Notes under the pieces: generated by a model
The model's database searches: none
What the model was told of the DNA's origin: nothing
The model's input: the letters and a program-made list of their open reading frames with translations, nothing else
Shown: positions 22,641 to 32,907 of the stretch, piece by piece
How the letters are laid out: each line of letters begins with the position of its first letter
Position numbering within the stretch: position 1 is the first letter of the stretch
DNA from: Aedes albopictus
Lineage: Eukaryota; Arthropoda; Insecta; Diptera; Culicidae
Reading direction: 5' to 3'
DNA length: 64,000 bases
Assembly (NCBI RefSeq): GCF_035046485.1
Contig: NC_085137.1
Span: forward strand, 134,482,703 to 134,546,702
Program-made: the position numbers and the translations under genes

Positions 22641-23629
22641 GAGTACGTCAGGCTAAATTAGGGATTTTCAACAAATTCTTTCAATGGCAGGCAAAGAAAG
22701 CCCTTCAATTGATAAATGTGGAAGTTCTCATAGAACACTAGGTTGAAGAGAGGCAGGCCAAGTTCAAGTGGGAACGTAGATCCATAAAGAAGAAGGAGAA
22801 GAAAAAGATGATTCAGCTTATTTTTCGAGTTTGTAATTCAAAGTTAATATTTCAAAGAGATTTTTTGAAGTTCGTTACAGAATTATTGCTGTCAATTTTC
22901 CGGTCTCCATTCTGTTTCAAACGTTTAGTTAAGTTAAGTTCTGTGAATCTTCACAGAACGCTACATCAGCGCAATCATTCGCCATTGCACTGCTTTGCTG
23001 CTATTATGAAATAGAAATAGGACCATTTGCTTGTTCACCAATTGTGCACAATCGATCCAAATTTCAGCTACTATGCAATAGAAACCGAAATTTGTCTTCA
23101 AAATCACGAGGCAAATCGTGGGAATGAGAAGGAGCCATAGGGAAAACAGCATGGAGTGTCGTGTCACCTTGAAAAACCTTTTTTTTTTGGCTTATAAGAA
23201 AACGCCTTCAATGTTTTTTACGATTCGTATTTGAAATTTTGAACAGAAAGTGCTGAAGGACGAGGTCGCTAGAGTACAAAAATGGCCACCACAATGACCG
23301 CCCTTGGTTCCGATCGATTTTTCTCGAGCACATATCTGGAGATCCGTCAAACAAACTGATCTGGAAATGCTACTCGTTGCTTGCTTACTCGCATTGAACA
23401 CCAAGTAACATTTTCAGGTGAGTTTGCCGGGTCTTCAGATTTGTGCTCCAGAAAATGCGAGACAAAATGCACTGTTTGGAAAGAGAATGCTGGCAACCTT
23501 CACCTGAAATCATCAAAATACTTAGTAAAAAGTCGACATTTTTGAAAATTTCAATAGGCGCCGCGGTAGCAAAACGTTTGGGAACCTCTGCCTTAGAGAC
23601 ATTGCGGAGGACTGCAAATGGTTATCAAA
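22641..23629. other. Unassigned
   Basis: No gene is supported. The words gaagagaggcaggccaagtt (22745-22764) and agaagaaggagaagaaaaag suggest a decayed LINE 3' UTR, because a near-complement occurs near 61374. The motif ttttcaggtgagt (23412-23424) looks like abutting splice sites, but no exon is recognisable. Confidence 0.3.
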
Positions 23630-23661
23630 ATTGATTGATTGATTGATTTGTCTTTATTAAA
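23630..23661 (-). mobile_element. LINE/SINE 3' tail with (attg) microsatellite
   Basis: A reverse-complement copy of the caatcaatcaat…aataaagacaaat tail seen at 6569-6624, reduced to the last 30 or so bases. Confidence 0.45.
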
Positions 23662-23739
23662 GGTTATCAAAATTCGCGTATCTATCAAATAAAAAGCATT
23701 AGATAAGCATAAGAAATTGAAAGGTACAAAACTGAAGAC

Positions 23740-24120
23740 ACTCAATCAAAATTTAAAAAAAAATGAAATAATTGTTGGAGAAATTTCCTAATTAAATTAT
23801 TGACAGGGATTTTCACAGAAATTATAAAAGATTGCCTAGAGAATTATCAAAGAGGCTTTTCTAAAAAGAAGAGATTCATAAATAAATTTCCAACTGAGTT
23901 CTGAAATAAAATGTAGAATGGTTTTCCAAAGGAAGCGTTCAATCAGTTACCAAAAGAATTTTCGAAGCAGTTTATCAAAAAATTGACGAAAAATAATCAA
24001 AAGGAAATTCTAAAAGTTTGAAATTAAATTATCTGAGAAATTTCCATAGGAATTTCCACAGACATTTCACAAAAAAAATCTTTAAAAATATTTTGAGAAA
24101 AATCGTTCTTCTGAAAAACT
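23740..24120. repeat. AT-rich degenerate short-period repeat (type C)
   Basis: Variants of 'gaaatttccataggaatttc' like those at 21860-22640. Non-coding. Confidence 0.5.
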
Positions 24121-24139
24121 TTGCTAACTGATATTTTAT

Positions 24140-24465
24140 AACAGCACTAGCGCCATGTAGTGAGTGAATATTGAACTAAACTGTTTTCTAGATGGAAGTT
24201 TTCATTCTTCAGAGCAACTTTGACACAGACAGCTTTCTTCTAAGTAGTTTAGAACACGAGATATACGATGCCATGATCAAAGCACCACGTAGGGGGTGAA
24301 CTACATTTCGAACTAAATTGTTTTTTTTTTATTTAATGACAGCTTCCATGCTTTATTGCCACTTTTCCAAATGCAATTTCTTTCTAAGTGGTTCAGAACA
24401 TGAGATATGCAACGCTTCAATCAAACTGATAGCTCATCACGAGTAGGAACGAATAACTGCCTTAT
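24140..24465 (+). repeat. Tandem pair of a dispersed ~130-bp repeat
   Basis: Two diverged units, each running from 'gcgccatgtagtgagtgaat' or 'accacgtagggggtgaacta' through 'gaactaaattgtttt' and 'tctaagtggttcagaacat' to 'gagatatgcaacgc'. Further pieces lie at about 28990-29062 and 29240-29375. Confidence 0.6.
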
Positions 24466-24495
24466 AACTGAAGCATACCAAAGTCAGATATCATA

Positions 24496-25391
24496 CACTA
24501 AAACCTCCATATAGGTAACTAGTCGGGACTACCTAAATAGAATTTTTACCTAAATGGATTCAGGTTATTACCCAAATGGATTCGAAGATTGCAAAGAAGT
24601 TTAAGTAGGGCGAGTGACCTGGAGATTTGAAGGGCAACAAGTGGGGTTTCAGAGGATTTTCAGGAGGAGGGGCGTCCGAGGCGTTGTCCCGGGAAAGAGG
24701 GGTTTCAGGGGTATTTTCGGGAAGTTTTGAAGAGTGTCATTTGCGTTACATATGATCCAATGGGGTTTTAAGTGGATTTCGAGGGCGTTTCAGAAAGCTA
24801 CAGAGCATTTTTGGCGAGTTTCGGAGGCGTTACTCAGGCGTTACGAAGGCGTCTCGGTGGTTTCAGAGGGTCTCAGGTGCGTTACATGGAGTCCGAAGTG
24901 GTTTAAGGGGGAACTCGAATGCATTTCAAAAAGCTTCAGATGATTTTTAGCGAGTTTCAGAAGTGTTACGAAGGCGTTTTTGGGGGTTTCGGAGGATCTC
25001 AAGAGTGTTACAGGAGATTTTGAGGGGGGTTAAGGGGGCCCACAATTTCTGAAAATACATTTTGGATCACAGCTCTTACGTAAGCTTCAGAGAGATTTCA
25101 CCGGCGCTTCAAAGCGTTTCTTAAACGATTCAGGTTGCTCAAGAAAGTTCTTAGGAAACCTTAAACAGTCCCAAACCAACCCCATCCCCCCTCTTTACTT
25201 CCCTCTGAGCATGCCCTGAACTCTCCTTAACTCCACTTGCAACTTAATTCCCTTAAACCAACCTTATCCCTAATCTAAAACAATCCAACTGCTCTGAACA
25301 CAATCAGATTCCATTTAGGTAACATTACCTAAATGGAGGGGCCTAAATAGATTTTACCTAAATGAAGTCGACCTAAATGGAGGTTTGAGTG
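24496..25391. mobile_element. TA-flanked inverted-repeat element carrying captured minisatellite
   Basis: Ends CACTAAAACCTCCATATAGG and, reading in from the right, CACTCAAACCTCCATTTAGG, each bordered by TA (24494-24495 and 25392-25393). Subterminal regions repeat 'acctaaatgga' several times. The interior, about 24610-25140, is the same GC-rich 'ggcgtttcagggg' type B minisatellite found elsewhere in the window. TA target and 5'-CACT ends fit a Tc1/mariner-type non-autonomous element. No transposase is present. Confidence 0.75.
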
Positions 25392-25498
25392 TACCCGAAA
25401 ATATTGACTAGTAATCGAGGTATCAAAAATAGTTTATTTTGTTATTATGTAGGTTTTGCCTCACCGGCCGAAAATACCTCACATAAGAAAATAGAAAA

Positions 25499-25621
25499 TC
25501 GTGTTAAGTACTGTTCCTTTGAATTCCACTAAGAATTTGCATCCTCTGACAGATACGTATTCCGACCTCAACTGTAAGGTCGTCTTCAGTGTCTTGTACT
25601 TGACTCGAAAACTGCCGGTAA
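25499..25621 (+). repeat. Dispersed repeat with 'cgacctcaactgtaaggtcg' core, copy 1
   Basis: The text 'aagtactgttcctttgaatt…gacagatacgtattccgacctcaactgtaaggtcgtcttcagtgtcttgtacttgactcga' recurs at 30722-30837 and, split, at 57717-57800 plus 61098-61134. The core has a small dyad (gacct…aggtc). Here it is interrupted downstream by a foldback element. The family is not named. Confidence 0.65.
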
Positions 25622-26285
25622 CACAGCGCAACATTTTTTTTTGTCTCAAGAGCAAACCTATGTGTCTCCGAAGGATTTTGGGCCGCTGAATCCGAATCCG
25701 GGCTCAGATTTGCTCCAACACGCCACAATTTTGAGCTATACCTCAATTCATAGGGCAAAATATGCGATTTTGGACTTTTTTGACTGCAAACCATTATGCA
25801 AGGAAATATTTTTTTAAGCAATCAAAAGGTTAATTGGTCAATTAACATCTAAATTAACGACTCATGCAAAATATTTCGTTTTACCTAATCAAATTTAATA
25901 GATTTAAGCATTTTATGTTAGTATGAAAACTTGCATGCAACTTTTGGAGGGTTACTTGTATGGGAAATATCGTACCTAACATAAATCGCTTAAAACTATC
26001 AAATTCGATTTGGTAAAACGAAATATTTTGCATAAGTCGTTAATTTAGATGTTAATTGGCCAATTAACCTTTTGATTGCTTAAAAAAAATATTTCCTTGC
26101 TTAATGGCTTGCAGTCAAAAAAGCCCAGAATCGCATATTTTGCCCTATAAATGGAGGTATAGCTCAAAATTGTGACGTGTTAGAGCAAATCTGAGCCCGG
26201 ATTCGAATTCAGCGGCCCAAAATCCTTCGGAGACACATAAGTTTGTTCTTGAGACAGACAAAAAGTTATTTTTTGTTACGCTGTG
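25622..26285. mobile_element. TAA-flanked foldback element, CACAGCG termini
   Basis: Ends CACAGCGCAACA and TGTTACGCTGTG are each flanked by TAA (25619-25621 and 26286-26288). The two halves are complementary nearly throughout (arms about 300 bp, loop about 50 bp around 25925-25975). A 3-bp TAA target duplication is the TWA type used by PIF/Harbinger elements; that assignment is inferred. No coding frame. Confidence 0.75.
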
Positions 26286-26288
26286 TAA

Positions 26289-26621
26289 TCCATTGGAATC
26301 GCTCACACTCATTTTACAAGCACCTTTACGATGAATTGATTCAGCATGATGCTGAATAACATTTGGATAATTTCCAGACACGACCTTTGTTCGGGTTTTG
26401 TTCACACACATTTGGAGAAACTATAAAGCATAGTGTTGTGTACCAAAAGAACTGTTTGTTGTTAAATCGATTTACAACTTCATAGTAAATCTGTTATTCA
26501 GCTTTAGCAAAAATGATTAAACATTAAAATAAACGCAAAATTTGTCAATTTCTGCGAGAGTTTATGATTGGAACTTAATGCTGTAAACAAAATATTGTGA
26601 AATAATAACTACGCATAAATT
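26289..26621. other. Unassigned
   Basis: AT-rich spacer following the foldback element; nothing recognisable. Confidence 0.4.
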
Positions 26622-26684
26622 TATCCTGATTCGAACTCGAGACCCGTCGGTTGCCAGCCGTATGCCTTCTTATCTGCGCCATCC
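26622..26684 (-). pseudogene. tRNA-like remnant
   Basis: On the minus strand an A-box-like ATGGCGCAGATAAG is followed at the proper distance by a B-box-like GAGTTCGAATC. The acceptor ends do not pair and the anticodon arm is poor, so this is a decayed tRNA or SINE head and not a functional tRNA gene. Confidence 0.4.
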
Positions 26685-26749
26685 TAGAGATGATGAATTG
26701 CAGCGCTCGAACCAAAAAATAAACTTCCCGTGGTTTAATAATGATCAGT

Positions 26750-26876
26750 CTTCGACTCCTATTCAGCAGTGGTGAATTAGCACAACATTATGGTTAGGTT
26801 AACGACTGAACAACAGATTAATTTAGCTGTTGTTCAGTAAAAACTCGTGTTTTTCATCATGTACTCTGAGTCGAAG
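26750..26876. repeat. Nested hairpin
   Basis: Outer inverted words cttcgactc / gagtcgaag enclose a strong inner stem, actgaacaacag (26805-26816) with ctgttgttcagt (26827-26838). No target duplication was seen. Confidence 0.5.
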
Positions 26877-27339
26877 TATAATGAAACTAAAGCGCTTATT
26901 TGACTTGTGAAAAACACATTATACAGATACATGTGCTAATTTTTACATGAACTTAACAAGAAACAGAAAAAAAATCGTGTTAAACTATGTTGTAAAAAGG
27001 GATTACTGCGAGTCGTATAAAAATCTTATTGAACGCTTTAAAAGTGTTTTAAATTATCATTGTTAATACCAATACGAAAAGTTGAACATTGGCAACTTTT
27101 TCGATTGAAATAGCATTTGTAGCTATAATTACTATTATAAAGCAACAATTCAGCATATATGCTTGATTGTGGCTGGCGATTGTTAGCTGGGCTTGTTCCT
27201 TTTCCAGTCCGATTGGAGTCCATTATGAGTTGCCGTTTAGCCGATATCCAAGTTTCAGGACCCGTTAGATCATATGCACAGAAGAGGGTCAGGTGTCAGC
27301 CGCTCTCGGGGGGAAGGAAAACTGACGGAAAATTGCAAG
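26877..27339. other. Unassigned
   Basis: AT-rich, then from about 27170 a mixed-composition stretch leading into the tRNA-like sequence. No gene is supported. Confidence 0.35.
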
Positions 27340-27418
27340 TGCCGGGGCTGGGATCGAACCCATGACCATCCACTTATGAAGTGCACTTGCGTGCAGCTAC
27401 TACACCACGGGCCCCGGC
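27340..27418 (-). tRNA. tRNA-like gene or SINE head, Met(CAT)-like, imperfect
   Basis: The minus strand folds as a tRNA. A 7-bp acceptor stem pairs GCCGGGG with CCCCGGC. The D stem is CGTG/CACG around an A box TGGTGTAGTAG. The anticodon loop TTCATAA would give CAT. The B box is GGTTCGATCCC. The anticodon stem has one mismatch and the T stem one. Perfect acceptor pairing argues for recent tRNA ancestry. The mismatches and repeat-rich setting favour a pseudogene or SINE head over a working tRNA. Confidence 0.45.
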
Positions 27419-27419
27419 T

Positions 27420-28860
27420 GAATAGATTCTTCCAGGGGTTTATTTAGGATTCCTGCGGAAGATCCTTTGAGGGTTTTCCAGGGATTTCTTTTGAGATGCT
27501 CAAAGAGGTTCCGTCTGGGATTCCTTCAAGAACTTTTGTCAGGATTCTTGAGGAAGTGCTCCCGATTCTTCCAGAGATCCTTTCTGGGATTTTTTAACGA
27601 ATACATTTGGAGATAACGGGATCCAAGAGCTGAAAGTCTCTAAAATAAAGATAAATCAAATTTGGAGATAACTGCAGGAGTTCCTAGATTCCTTCAAAAT
27701 TCCTTCCGAAACTTCTCTATAAATTAATTCCGAGATTCCTTCAGGAATTCCCCAGGATTACCCCAACAATTTTTCCTGTGAGATTCCTCCAGAAAATTTA
27801 CTCGTGGTTTCTCCACAAATTTATTCTAGAATCCCTCTAGGATGTCCCTCTGAGATTCCTTAGGGAGCTCCATCTGAGGTTTTTTTCGGAATTCCTTCAG
27901 AAACTCTCTCTGGAATCCTTTCTGAGATTATTGAAAGTTTCCATCTGAGATTTCTCCAGAAACTCCTTCCAAGATTCCTTCAAAGATTCGTTCTGGGACT
28001 TCAAGAGATTTCTTTCGGGATTTCTCAATGAGTTCCAGGAATCCTCCAGGAGTTCCATCCGAGATTCTCCCAATAGTTTCTTTTAGAATGTCACTAGAAG
28101 TTTTGTTGGACTCTAGGTCTCTAGGAGTTCTATCGGAGATTGCATGTGGAATTCTTTCCGAGATTCCTTCAGAAACTCCTTCCAAAATTCATGGGTTTCT
28201 ACCAAGAATTCCACGCGAGGTTCCTCCTGCAGTTCCTTCAGAGATTCTTCAGAGATTCTTTCTTAGATCCTTTCAGGAATCCTACAAGAACCCTGACAAG
28301 AAATTCTTTCAGAATTCGTCCAAAATCTTCTCTGGGATCTCTCCAGGTGCTCCTTACGGAACTCTTCCAGGAACCTACTTTTTTTGGATTGCCTAAAGAT
28401 TCTCTTCCGAGATTCCTACGGTAATACCACCGAGACTCCTTCCGGGATTCCTCCAGAAACTACTTCCAGGATTTTTTCGAAAACTCCTTCCGGGATTCCT
28501 CTGTGAACTTCCTTTGGAATTCTGTCAGAAATTACTGGAATTTCTTCCAGAACTTTTTCGTGGATTTCTCCGGGATCTTTATCTGGGATTCCTTTGTGAA
28601 CTCTTTCCTAGAAGGAGTAATACTGAAGAGAAATCTTGGAAATAATTTACAGAGAAATCAAGGAAACCAGACGGAACCTCCTTAGAAATCTCCAGAGGGT
28701 ACTTCTGCAGAAATTCTAAACAAACCACCGGAAGAATCTCATCAAGAGCTTCTGGCTTCGCAGAAGAAACTCCTGGAACAAATTTGTGGAGAAACCGCGA
28801 AAGATCTGTTGGAGAAATCCCGGATGGAATTCTTGTGGTACCTCAGAAGGACCTCCTGGT
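27420..28860. repeat. Long degenerate short-period repeat, type A
   Basis: About 1.4 kb of variants of 'gagattccttcaggaattcc', rhythm about 12-24 bp, giving pseudo-frames on both strands rich in Pro, Ser, Ile, Leu and Arg. A fragment of the LINE/SINE tail (ccaagagctgaaagtctc…aataaagataaatc, 27610-27651) is embedded. Confidence 0.75.
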
Positions 28861-29062
28861 GGGGTGCCACCGTGCCAAGCCATAAATCAGCACAGTTTCC
28901 CACTTCCCACGCGTATCCCACGTTGAATTTTTCAAATTTCGAATCATATACAACAAGGCCATGGAAACGTCAAAGACTTTATGCGGTGCCCTATTCTTCT
29001 ACATGTGGTCCAGAATGTGAGATATACGACGCTCTGGGCAAACTGGTAGCTCATTACAACAT
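28861..29062. repeat. Fragment of the 24-kb dispersed repeat and unassigned DNA
   Basis: The end (…ctacatgtggtccagaatgt, gagatatacgacgc) matches the repeat units at 24140-24465. The first half is unassigned. Confidence 0.4.
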
Positions 29063-29235
29063 ACCCAAGTAACACACTTGTTACAGAAGAGTCACGGCGG
29101 CGCAGGTCTGTGTTTCGCAGAAGTCACTGAGACTAACGAATAAAGACTCACTTGCTAGAAGTAAGTCATAGTGACTTATGCGTAACAAAAATCTGCACCA
29201 CCGTAACTCTTCTGTGACAAATGTGTTTCTTGGGT
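29063..29235. mobile_element. Short MITE, 'gtcacggcagcgca' family, copy 2
   Basis: Terminal inverted repeats of about 40 bp: acccaagtaacacacttgtt…agagtcacggcggcgcag on the left, and ctgcaccaccgtaactcttc…cttgggt on the right. The subterminal words match the element at 5041-5182. The centre is a weak dyad (gtcactgag / gtcatagtgac). Length 173 bp. Confidence 0.8.
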
Positions 29236-29607
29236 AGCACCACGTGGGAGCGTAGTTACAGCACCATGTAGTGACTAGTGAGTGCTTTCCGAACTAAATT
29301 ATTTCTTATGTGAAAGCTTTCATTCTTCTGACCAACTTTGCCAAGACAGTATGCTTCTAATTATTGAAATCGGGTTTAGGGCCGTCATAAAGACCCTAAC
29401 GCACGATAAAGATTAAGTCTTTCCAAAATTGATTTTCCTAGTAATTTTACAACTTTTCGCACTGTTCCAGTCAGATCACCGAAAGGGTCACCATTGAAAC
29501 TAAAGTGGCACGTTCAAAACAGAAGGCAAAATTAAGACCGCTCTCTCATTAGTGTGATCTTGGTTCTGAAGATGATAAGATTTAGAGATAAGTATGTATG
29601 CCTACTA
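29236..29607. repeat. Dispersed-repeat fragment plus spacer
   Basis: The part to about 29375 (agcaccatgtagtgactagt, gaactaaattatttc) belongs to the 24140-24465 repeat. The MITE at 29063 sits inside it. The remainder is unassigned. Confidence 0.45.
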
Positions 29608-30307
29608 GAGTGGGTCATCGTTTATATGGAAAAGTGAAAAATTCAATGGTATCCCATCAGATCAAAGCTTTTTTGATCCCATTTCAGGACCCAAATAAGT
29701 GTGCAAAATTTGGGCACGATCGGTTATGTCTACGTTTTGCGCATCGCGTCTAAAGTTTGTATGGGGTTTTACATGGGAAAACACACTTTTTTGCATTTCT
29801 CTCATACCAAGCTCGAATTTTTCTAAAACCGTGTAACCGTTAAAGTAAAAACATAGCCTAAAGTGTCCTGAAAAACTTTGTTGAAGACCGCGAAGTGATC
29901 TGATGCTTATGAAAAAAGTTATAGCGTTATCATTGCTTGGCGAAACAGCATGATTTTTTTGCTATTGTTATTCCTTTACATGTTAAAACATAAACACATG
30001 CATGCGGTTCGTTGATTATAACTATGTTCACAAGCATCGGATCGCTTTGCGGTCTTCAACAAAGTTCTTCAGAACATCCTAGGGTTTCATTTTACAGTAT
30101 CGATTAAAAAGTTTCAGACAAAATTTTTCAACTTATGGCTAAAATGCAAAAAAGTAAGTTTTCCCATACAAAATCCCATACAAATTTCAATTGCAATGCG
30201 CAAAGTGTAGACGTAACCGATCGTGCTCAAATTTTGCACAGATACTCAGGACCCGAAACGGAACCAAAAAAGCTTTGATCTGAGAAAACGCTTCCGATGA
30301 CCCACAC
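29608..30307. mobile_element. 700-bp TA-flanked foldback MITE
   Basis: Ends GAGTGGGTCATCG and CGATGACCCACAC, each bordered by TA (29606-29607 and 30308-30309). The arms are complementary for about 320 bp each with many mismatches (for example gatcaaagcttttttg / caaaaaagctttgatc). Both arms carry the GTCTTCnnCAAAGTT motif. Non-coding; TA target suggests the Tc1/mariner group. Confidence 0.8.
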
Positions 30308-30719
30308 TAATGCCTACATCTACGGCAACGGTAGCAACCTAGCGCTGCTGCCACATGAGCAGTCGGTAGGGTGGCACTGATGGAGTTAGTTTCTTCCATG
30401 CGTCGACTACCGTGCGGGACTAATGCCAACACCGGGGGAAATGGGAATAAAATGTTATCTTGGTATTGTATTCAGTTTATGTGTTACCACAAAAATGGAG
30501 ATCATTTCGTGTAATTAGCTATGTAATCGATTCTCAGGCTTAACTAACAATTTTATGTGTAGTTGGCTAGGAGATCCTACAAGCAAGCTACCGCAGTCAA
30601 AGCCCAGTGTTGGAATATGTAAGTGATTATTACAATAAGGTTTGAATTTGTACCAGTATGATGTTCAGCACGGGATTTTGTTCTTTACAGCTGCTACCTA
30701 ATAAGTAGATGAAAATCTA
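30308..30719. other. Unassigned
   Basis: Mixed-composition spacer; nothing recognised. Confidence 0.4.
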
Positions 30720-30838
30720 GCTTAATAATGTTCCTTTTGATTCCAACTATGTGTTTGCATCCTATGACAGATACGTATTTCGACCTCAACTGTGAAATCG
30801 TCTTCAGTGTCTCGTACTTGACTCGACTACCTATTGCT
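30720..30838 (+). repeat. Dispersed repeat with 'cgacctcaactgt' core, copy 2
   Basis: A copy of the repeat at 25499-25621 with some divergence (ctgtgaaatcgtcttcagtg). It ends at gtacttgactcgac and is followed by the LINE/SINE tail. Confidence 0.65.
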
Positions 30839-30845
30839 CGTTTTC

Positions 30846-30900
30846 GATTGATTGATTTGTCTTTATTAGAGAGACTTTCAGCCCTTGGCTGGTTCGTCTC
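30846..30900 (-). mobile_element. LINE/SINE 3' tail with (attg) microsatellite
   Basis: Near-exact reverse complement of 6569-6624: attgattgatttgtctttat…gactttcagcccttggctgg. Insertion is at the end of the dispersed repeat. Confidence 0.6.
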
Positions 30901-32394
30901 TCGCTCGTTTTCGTGATTTTATTTCCATTGAGAAGCCATTGATCCAAACATTTCCAATTGATTACGATAAGCGATAATAAATGAACAAATTATCTTCCTG
31001 ATTTTCCTAGAATTCCAATGATCTACAAAGATGCTAAATCCAGCGAAATTACTCACAACTGTCCATATTTTTTGTACAATACAATTTTTTTCTGGTTTTT
31101 CTGTGTTAAGCCAACCCAGGCACATTAAACCCCTTTGTCCCCTACACGTTAAATGGCCTTGGTCACGGTTCGTCTACGATCTGATGTGTCGTCGTCGTCG
31201 CTGCCGCCATCGTCGTCATCCCGGGAAGCTTTATGCGTAGATCTGAATAATCATTTCCGTAGCAGAAGATTTTGTAGCCGTTTTTTTTTCTGCCATTTTA
31301 GATGGATATATTTCATCTTCATCGAGAATGGGATCGCAGCGCGTAGCTTTGTCTGTCCGACTGCGTGCAGATACGATCATCTCAAATGACGACAACAACG
31401 CCGACCTGAAACGGTGCGTAGTGGTAACGGATGCAATCAACGGAGGACTGCGCTCTTGATGGTTTGTTTTTTCGCCTGATGTCGATTTAACAGCTTTTTA
31501 TGGTCGTAATTTCACGCGCGCCCGGAGTTATTTTATTCTGAACGGTCTGATGAGGAGGTCCCACATCGGGCATCAGCATCAACAGCGCCGTGCGCTGAGG
31601 AATCAATTTCCGTTCGTGCGGTTTCGAAGGGTAAAAATGGTGTATTTTACATTCAAATTAGAAACTCTTCAGGCGGGCAATTTAGGATCCACTGACTGCT
31701 GCTGCAACAAAGTATACGGTGTGTTAAAATGATCTTGTCATTGAAATGAAGTTGGCAACAGTGATTCTCATCTCTTTTTCAATTTGTATTTCCGACCATA
31801 TGAAGCTTGTATACGTAATAATCTAGACACGCAAACACGTCAGATATTTTGCATGGATACATAAAAATGCCTAAGTTTCGCTTGAGAATGTCTGTTCAAC
31901 CTACATAACGTTATGGACATTAATATAGTACGTTGCATAAAACCAAAACAATACAGCCTGAATATCGAGGCAACAAGGTTATGTCAATCTTCGTATCTGT
32001 GATCTTTGCTAAAACTGGAAAACATCTGACAATTTTCGATTTCCGATACCAATCACAGTGTAATCTGGTTCAATACCCTCTTTACTAGATACACTAGTCA
32101 AAAACCATTTTCTTTACAGATTATGTTTATGCAGATCTAATTTAATACACTGCATAAAAAGAAAGAGAGTTAATCATTAATCAGTACCAATATTGTGTAA
32201 AAGCAAAATTTAATGTAACAATAACGATAACTATGGCAACGGCGGCGGGGGTCATTTACAGAGAAGAGCAAGAAGGCTGAACGAAGTAGGGGGAATGCAA
32301 AATGAGCGATCTAGAAGATCTTACTTAGACTATCCTCACCAGTGCGTAGTAAGTCCCACTACTGGTGGTGGCTGTTTGTAGTACTTCACATCGT
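30901..32394. other. Unassigned; possible unique DNA
   Basis: A CGN-rich patch at 31165-31440 (tcgtcgtcgtcgctgccgcc) gives frames on both strands without a domain. No transposon boundary or gene is supported. The last 100 bp lead into the R1-type LINE. Confidence 0.3.
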
Positions 32395-32638
32395 AAACAG
32401 AGGTTTGCTTCAGGTGTCTGGAACCAGGACACAAGTCGTCGGACTGCAAAATCCCGACAGGCGCAAACTGTGTAGGCAATGCGGCGCTGAAGGTCATAAG
32501 GCCCAAAGCTGCACGAGTCCGCCCATCTGCATGATCTGTACCGGGAAATCCTCGAAAAACAGACATCCGATGGGTGGTCCAGAGTGCCCGGCCTTCAAGA
32601 AAGCCGCAGTGAACAACAAATCACAGTGCAGGTAACGC
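32395..32638 (+). pseudogene. R1-clade LINE ORF1, C-terminal zinc-knuckle part
   Basis: Three CCHC-type knuckles in a row are visible: CFRCLEPGHKSSDC, then after a 1-nt frame change CRQCGAEGHKAQSC, then CMICTGKSSKNRHPMGGPEC. The frame ends …NNKSQCR at 32635. Three knuckles at the ORF1 end followed at once by an endonuclease frame is the R1/I/Jockey arrangement, and the knuckle wording fits R1-clade ORF1. The N-terminal part is missing, so the LINE copy is 5'-truncated at about 32395. Confidence 0.8.
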
Positions 32639-32907
32639 AGCTGAACCTGAACCACTGTGATGCAGCTCAGCAACTGCTTTGTCAGGCGGTTTCTGAGTGG
32701 GAGACGGATATCGCCATCATTTCGGACCCATACCGAGTACCCGCCGGCAACGGCAACTGGGTCTCGGCTGGGACCAGGAAAATGGCGGCGATATGGGCGA
32801 CCGACGGGTAAATACCCCGTGCAGGAGTTGGTGTCTACTACCTATGAGGGCTTCGTGGTCGCCAAAGTAAACGGGGTCTTCTTCTGTAGCTATTATGCGC
32901 CTCCGCG

